This document shows positions 5,168 through 6,391 of a stretch of DNA of 6,391 nt, piece by piece; the stretch's first letter is position 1; each line of letters opens with the position of its first letter. Position numbers and translations under genes: made by a program. The stretch covers positions 1 to 6,391 of the forward strand of contig CAYYQD010000076.1 of assembly GCA_964473735.1 (NCBI GenBank), written 5' to 3'. This DNA comes from JAADCS01 sp964473735. Its GTDB lineage: Bacteria > Hydrothermota > Hydrothermia > LBFQ01. The notes beneath the pieces were generated by a model. That model did no database searches, was not told the DNA's origin, and worked only from the letters and a program-made list of their open reading frames with translations.

Positions 5168-5171
5168 GGTG

Positions 5172-6287
5172 ATGGTAAAAAGAAAAAGATTGTTATTTTT
5201 TGATTATTTGAAAGGCCTCTTCGTTGTATGGATGGTCCCCACCCATACGCTGGATGCTATGATCTATCCCGCTATAAAGGGCACCCCCCTGTACCAGTCG
5301 GTAGCCTTCTTTAACGGTCTCGTTGCTCCGGCCTTTCTGGTGTCCTCCGGTTTCCTCGCCGTCTATACCTACAACAATGCCAAGTTCTGGAGGAGGCTCC
5401 GGCGCGGTATAGAGCTTATGGCCTTCGGGTACGCCACCCAGTTGCCCACTAAGTCCCTCCTTCTTCTCGTGATGTTCTCAGTCCTCTTTATCCTGTCTTC
5501 CATAGGCGTTGGCGTTCATATCCCCCACCTACCCGCTCATCCTCCGGAATGGTTTCTGAACGGCCTGAACGTTTTCAGAAGGGTTGAGATCCTCATAAGC
5601 ATAGGCTCCGGTGTGATAGCCATAACGACCGCGCTTCGTTTCCTTCAGGGGTACCTGTCGCGAACGCTTCTCTTCCTGCTCCTCACCGCCCTATTCTGGA
5701 TCCTGACACCGTACGTCTGGGAGTGGGGGAAGGGCCTGCCCATGTTCATATCTCCGTACTTCACGCGGGAGGGTTCTCTCTTCCCCATATTCCCCTACTG
5801 GGGGTACATGTTCTTCGGCTCTGCCCTCGGTAGTTCCTACTTCGTAGATAGGAGAATGACCCTGTTTCTGATGCTTATACCCGTTCTGGCTGTAGCCCTT
5901 ACGGTATTCGCCCCCTATCCCCCCTCCGAGGGGGCCCTCTATAACATACTGGTTAGAGTAGGGACCCTCATGCTCGTTCTGTTCATCCTCATAACAGCTG
6001 AAAGTTTTGGATTTCACTCGGAGCTTCTGGCAATGTTGGGTAGAAACTCCTTGATGTCCTACGCCTTCCACAACTCCATTGTCTACGGCTCCCCCTTTAC
6101 GCGCCCTCTAACCTACTTCTACGGCCACAGGGGATGGTTTGACTCTCTGCTTGTCGGAATTCTCATCTTCCTCCTGACGTCCGTCTTTGTCTATACGTGG
6201 GAGATGCTGCGGAACAGGTACGGTCCCCTCCTATCGCGGAGCGTGTGGAAGTTCTTCACCCTCGTCTTTGTACTTAACCCATGGTAG
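5172..6287 (+). CDS. Polytopic membrane acyltransferase-like protein (HGSNAT/DUF1624-like)
   Basis: The 371-residue integral membrane protein has about ten hydrophobic segments. Its layout resembles the heparan-alpha-glucosaminide N-acetyltransferase/DUF1624 and acyltransferase-3-like group, which move acyl groups onto sugars or other envelope molecules. Numbering from ATG 5172, the N-terminal block RLLFFDYLKG (6-15) corresponds to the family's D-x-x-(R/K)-G segment. It is followed by a conserved-type His in PTHTLD (H25), APAFLVSSGF (52-61) and a late LGRNSLMSYAFHN (289-301). The substrate is unknown. TTG 5166 and GTG 5169 are in frame and could also start the protein; ATG 5172 is chosen as the best codon. 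The ribosome-binding site is unclear because the upstream bases are the G-rich hairpin arm. The first 14 codons are strikingly A/T-rich, unlike the rest. It is probably transcribed with the 36-codon ORF. Confidence 0.7.
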   Translation: MVKRKRLLFFDYLKGLFVVWMVPTHTLDAMIYPAIKGTPLYQSVAFFNGLVAPAFLVSSGFLAVYTYNNAKFWRRLRRGIELMAFGYATQLPTKSLLLLVMFSVLFILSSIGVGVHIPHLPAHPPEWFLNGLNVFRRVEILISIGSGVIAITTALRFLQGYLSRTLLFLLLTALFWILTPYVWEWGKGLPMFISPYFTREGSLFPIFPYWGYMFFGSALGSSYFVDRRMTLFLMLIPVLAVALTVFAPYPPSEGALYNILVRVGTLMLVLFILITAESFGFHSELLAMLGRNSLMSYAFHNSIVYGSPFTRPLTYFYGHRGWFDSLLVGILIFLLTSVFVYTWEMLRNRYGPLLSRSVWKFFTLVFVLNPW

Positions 6288-6352
6288 GTTTATCCCCCTA
6301 TCGCTTGGAATAACACCCCTCGTTGATACCTTTGGAACCTATGAGTTTGAAA

Positions 6353-6382
6353 TTGAACTAAGCCCAATTTATCTGGTAAAGT
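6353..6382 (+). promoter_or_regulatory. Candidate extended -10 promoter for a gene beyond the window
   Basis: TTGAAC at 6353-6358 is separated by 18 nt from TAAAGT at 6377-6382, which is preceded by TGG and so forms an extended -10 (TGnTAAAGT). The surroundings are AT-rich. The stretch 6288-6391 holds no ORF I would support and no clear terminator for the acyltransferase gene. The target gene would lie outside the window, so this is a weak call. Confidence 0.3.
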
Positions 6383-6391
6383 AAAAAACTT

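Noticed and set aside
5691..6071. 126-codon minus-strand open frame inside the acyltransferase gene
   Set aside because: It is antisense to a hydrophobic-segment gene; its composition is the hydrophilic mirror expected of a shadow frame.
6187..6384. 65-codon plus-strand frame running off the end of the acyltransferase gene
   Set aside because: Its first half overlaps the acyltransferase in another frame and looks like a shadow. The last 30 codons lie in AT-rich intergenic DNA with no Shine-Dalgarno or internal ATG that fits.

Overview
The window looks like chromosomal DNA of a thermophilic bacterium, probably from a little-cultivated phylum. The reasons are heavy use of ATA, AGG and GTA codons, charge-rich proteins, an exported repeat protein with a type IX secretion-like C-terminal sorting domain, and a GTPase of the cyclic 2,3-diphosphoglycerate synthetase family. 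A WOR-3/Hydrothermae-like or other FCB-related lineage would fit, but this is inference. I see no rRNA, tRNA, CRISPR array, insertion sequence or integrase.

Layout. Positions 1-297 hold the possible 3' end of an upstream gene, an AT-rich promoter-like stretch, and a possible 19-codon ORF with a strong Shine-Dalgarno. From 298 to 1767 (+) lies a secreted FG-GAP/VCBS beta-propeller-type protein with a C-terminal sorting domain. It meets, tail to tail with an 8-bp overlap, a minus-strand pair: a GT4 glycosyltransferase (1760-2998, TTG start) whose start lies inside the end of the upstream cDPGS-like GTPase gene (2973-4295). The GTPase gene is divergent from rpe (4347-4952, +) across a 51-bp spacer carrying a perfect 10-bp inverted repeat. 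Downstream of rpe, a new promoter-like element leads to a 36-codon ORF with a near-perfect Shine-Dalgarno (5006-5116). Next come a very GC-rich hairpin with a short T-tract and a polytopic membrane acyltransferase-like protein (5172-6287). The last ~100 bp is noncoding as far as I can tell and may carry a promoter for a gene outside the window.

How the parts may work together. Two metabolic genes (GTPase and rpe) share a compact divergent control region. The glycosyltransferase is probably co-transcribed and translationally coupled with the GTPase. The acyltransferase is probably transcribed from the promoter of the 36-codon ORF through the hairpin, so its expression may be attenuated. A recurring pattern is a good -10 hexamer only 6-10 nt before the start codon of three large genes (leaderless mRNAs), while the two tiny ORFs have the -10 followed about 10 nt later by a strong Shine-Dalgarno. 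The least explained element, and the best candidate for something undescribed, is the 36-residue peptide with a YxxPxI motif upstream of the membrane acyltransferase.
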